Shown piece by piece: positions 61,908 to 64,000 of a DNA stretch of 64,000 nucleotides. Source of the stretch: Bimastos eiseni (taxonomy: Eukaryota > Annelida > Clitellata > Crassiclitellata > Lumbricidae); assembly GCA_959347315.1 (NCBI GenBank), contig OY365815.1, positions 16,049,823 to 16,113,822 on the forward strand, read 5' to 3'. The position numbers and the translations under genes were made by a program. Position 1 is the first letter of the stretch. Each line of letters begins with the position of its first letter. The notes below the pieces were generated by a model. That model saw nothing but the letters and a program-made list of their open reading frames with translations. It made no database searches and was not told the origin of the DNA.

Positions 61908-62303
61908 GCAAGTTTTTATTTCGGAGATGTAACCGAGATGTAAAGTTTAAGTCGATCAGATCAATTATAATTATTCATATCCACTATATTTACCTTATCC
62001 ATTGAGCGCCTGTTTCCTAGCATCACAACGGTCTTACTAGCTAGTTTAAACACAATTGGAAACCGGAAATCCACTTCTCCAGACATTGAGTCTTGTGTAG
62101 CGTCTGGGATAAAGGAGAACATCAAACACAGATGATTTCAGAACATATCCATCCAATACTATAGTATATTTAAACTAGAATCCTTTTTCAGAAATCTTCA
62201 TGTTCTATCTAACTAAATTTGCCATTGCACAAAATGTGGAGCTTTCACGTTGAACCCGATACAGGATCCCATGCGATTAATTATGTATTAAGGAAACCTT
62301 AAT

Positions 62304-62394
62304 GGGGTCAAGTGAGCCCAATGGGGTCAATTGAACATAATGGGGTCAATTGAACCCATTGGGGTCAAGTGAACTCAATGAGTCAAGTGAACCA
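62304..62394. repeat. 19-bp tandem repeat of GGGTCA/TGAACC elements
   Basis: Five copies at 19-nt spacing of a unit like ATGGGGTCAATTGAACCC. Each carries GGGTCA and an inverted TGAACC-type half-site 2 nt apart, resembling nuclear-receptor half-sites. It lies in lysozyme intron 2, about 210 nt before exon 3. Confidence 0.85.
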
Positions 62395-62605
62395 AATACA
62401 ATGTCTCCACCGCGTTTGAGATAATGTTATATTTAATATTACAACATTATAGGCCTATTGTCTTCAGATCAAAATTTATCGTTGAGTATAGCATTAAATT
62501 ACAAGTCATATTAGGTTACAATACAATGTTGTCATGCATGCGATTTAGTGCGATGTCATCGTTTACAATATGAAGAGGAATGTCAATGAGTCCGTTTATT
62601 TCCAG

Positions 62606-62708
62606 GTGGAAGGTTGTGAGAATGAGATCGGAAGGTGTGAAGGAAACGTCTGCGGCCCGTTTAAAATCACTGAAGCATACTGGATTGATTGCGGGAGACT
62701 CGGAGGAG
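62606..62708 (+). CDS. i-type lysozyme, exon 3
   Basis: Encodes VEGCENEIGRCEGNVCGPFK followed by ITEAYWIDCGRLGG, the core of the family (C-G-P-F-x-I...Y-W-I-D-C-G). Glu31, in QVEGC, aligns with the catalytic glutamate of i-type lysozymes. The stretch between Cys40 and Cys45 is shorter than usual and has no Asp where the second catalytic residue is expected. Acceptor TTCCAG, donor GTAGGC, phase 0 in and phase 1 out. Confidence 0.9.
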
Positions 62709-63611
62709 GTAGGCAAAACGACATTACCCTACATTACTTTACTATGCCTGTCATAATTATTTATTTTATATTATTCATTTTATTTTTTTATATATTTTAT
62801 TCGAGTACCAAAATGAGCACTAACACTTCAAGCTAGTTGACAGATAGTCAGACTTAAAGTTACGTTGGAGACCCAAATAGGGGGCGAATGTACAGCTACT
62901 CTCTAATGATTCATCTATTTAACAAACTAATTTAAAAAATCAATATAATCATATCTATAAACGATTATTTATCATAGTTTTTTAAATTCTATACTCACAA
63001 AACGTTGCTTGATTCGATGTCCTATTGACGACTGAATTGCTCTCCATATTGAAGTCTGTACTAGCCACGATGTGCTTAAAAGAGACAGTACCTTCTTTCA
63101 CTGATTTGTTTACTTATCCGCAAGTCATTTGAGATGCATTTTTTTCATTCTATTCAGTTCTATAATCCCCAAAATCTTTAATTTATCAAATGAAAATCGA
63201 AGTATGATCTTCACTTTATAACTTTACCCGACACTAACTTGCCTCTGCTCACCTCAACTCACACGACCTTATAATAGTCTACAGGCCTTACCCTTCAATA
63301 TCTTGCATAGCTTGACATCCGCACAACTTCAATCCGAACTTCTGAACTTTGTGGCCACTGTAGAATTTGAATTTAAGTTGCATTGTTTTGTAACCTACCT
63401 CACCTTATTTGATCGTACAGGCCTTACTCTTTAATATCTAGACCTGTCTTGCAAAGCTTGACAACTGCACAGTTTAAATCCGGATATCTGAACTTGACCT
63501 ATCTTGCCTTATTAGATCGTATACCTTACCCACTTAACCCTACCGAAGTCTACCTAACCGCTCTTTACATCACCGTGAAATGTCATACGTTACCATATAT
63601 AGTATTTTTGA

Positions 63612-63652
63612 TTGATTGATTGATTGATTGAATGACTGATTGATTGATAACA
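63612..63652. repeat. (GATT)n microsatellite
   Basis: Short TTGATTGATTGATTGA run just upstream of lysozyme exon 4. Confidence 0.9.
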
Positions 63653-63691
63653 TACTTTAAAGATTACCTACTCTGATCGTGTTTGACGTAG

Positions 63692-63987
63692 ACTGGATCT
63701 CGTGTGCTACTCAAATGGACTGCTCCAGGTCATGTGTCAGGAACTATATGAGGCGCTATGGAACCTATTGCACCGGACGCCGAGCTCCTTCCTGCCAGGA
63801 CTACGCCCGCATCCACAGCGGAGGCCCTCTTGGCTGTACAAACCCGTCGACCATCCCATTCTGGGAGGATGTGGAGAGATGCTGCGTCTTGTCAGCCGGT
63901 GGTTGTGGTTTCGACTTTGATGTGATGAAGTACAAGGCGGTAGACATCGAGGAGGACAACGTCAACCGAATGGTAGAAGGCGCATAG
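63692..63987 (+). CDS. i-type lysozyme, exon 4
   Basis: The last exon encodes 98 residues to TAG. It contains DWISCATQMDCSRSCVRNYM, the C...C...C-V-x-x-Y-M helix, and CQDYARIHSGGPLGC, the family hallmark H-x-G-G-P-x-G-C, which includes the histidine linked to isopeptidase activity in destabilase. It then has PFWEDVERCC and a C-terminal extension of about 35 residues (from VLSAGGCGFDFD to NVNRMVEGA) rich in acidic residues, which is longer than many family members. The mature protein has 16 cysteines, consistent with a heavily disulfide-bonded secreted enzyme. The acceptor GACGTAG is weak, but phase and homology fix it. No stop or frameshift interrupts the gene. Confidence 0.92.
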
Positions 63988-64000
63988 AGCACGTGCACTT

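Overview
The window is eukaryotic. Its genes are split by introns with matching phases and GT/AG (once GC/AG) borders, and the rest is AT-rich with long microsatellites, SINE, LINE and hAT debris. The gene set (a vertebrate-like polyprenal reductase, a p21/p27-type CDK inhibitor, invertebrate-type lysozymes) and the dispersed repeats suggest a marine invertebrate, most likely a non-vertebrate deuterostome such as an echinoderm. That assignment is inference.

Layout. 0-2.3 kb: the last three coding exons of an SRD5A3-like reductase (+), ending with a poly(A) signal. 2.3-11.3 kb: two unrecognised candidate exons, minisatellites and microsatellites (22-bp, GAT/GAC, 12-bp, CAGG, TAA, 30-bp) and a LINE tail. 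11.4-15.6 kb: a CDKN1 (p21/p27)-like gene (+) with a CCAAT-rich upstream region, a probable 5' UTR exon, a 2.7-kb intron with kappaB-like sites, and one main coding exon with cyclin- and CDK-binding motifs. 15.6-24.8 kb: no gene recognised; hairpin, tRNA-derived SINE, ATC-rich tract and short dispersed repeats.

24.8-47.8 kb: the dominant structure is four head-to-tail copies of a roughly 5.3-kb unit, each bounded by (CATA)n arrays, with five arrays in total, one holding over 1 kb of pure repeat. The copies look almost identical but carry private indels. Each repeats the same candidate promoter motifs, strong splice signals and poly(A) signal, without a convincing protein; this may be an amplified non-coding transcription unit.

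47.8-56.3 kb: a hAT transposase remnant, a local 0.12-kb duplication, a 24-bp minisatellite with octamer and MYB-like motifs, and copies of a repeat with a GCGCTATATAAAT-type core. 56.8-57.1 kb: a solitary last exon of an i-type lysozyme. 57.6-59.8 kb: GAT-rich and TAA tracts with a LINE fragment. 60.7-64.0 kb: a complete four-exon i-type lysozyme gene (161 aa) with a signal peptide, a GC-AG intron, a small hAT MITE in intron 1 and an unusual segment where the catalytic Asp would be expected.

The genes do not form an obvious pathway: the reductase belongs to dolichol synthesis in the ER, the CDK inhibitor to cell-cycle control, the lysozymes to secreted digestion or immunity. All coordinates and motif counts were read by eye.
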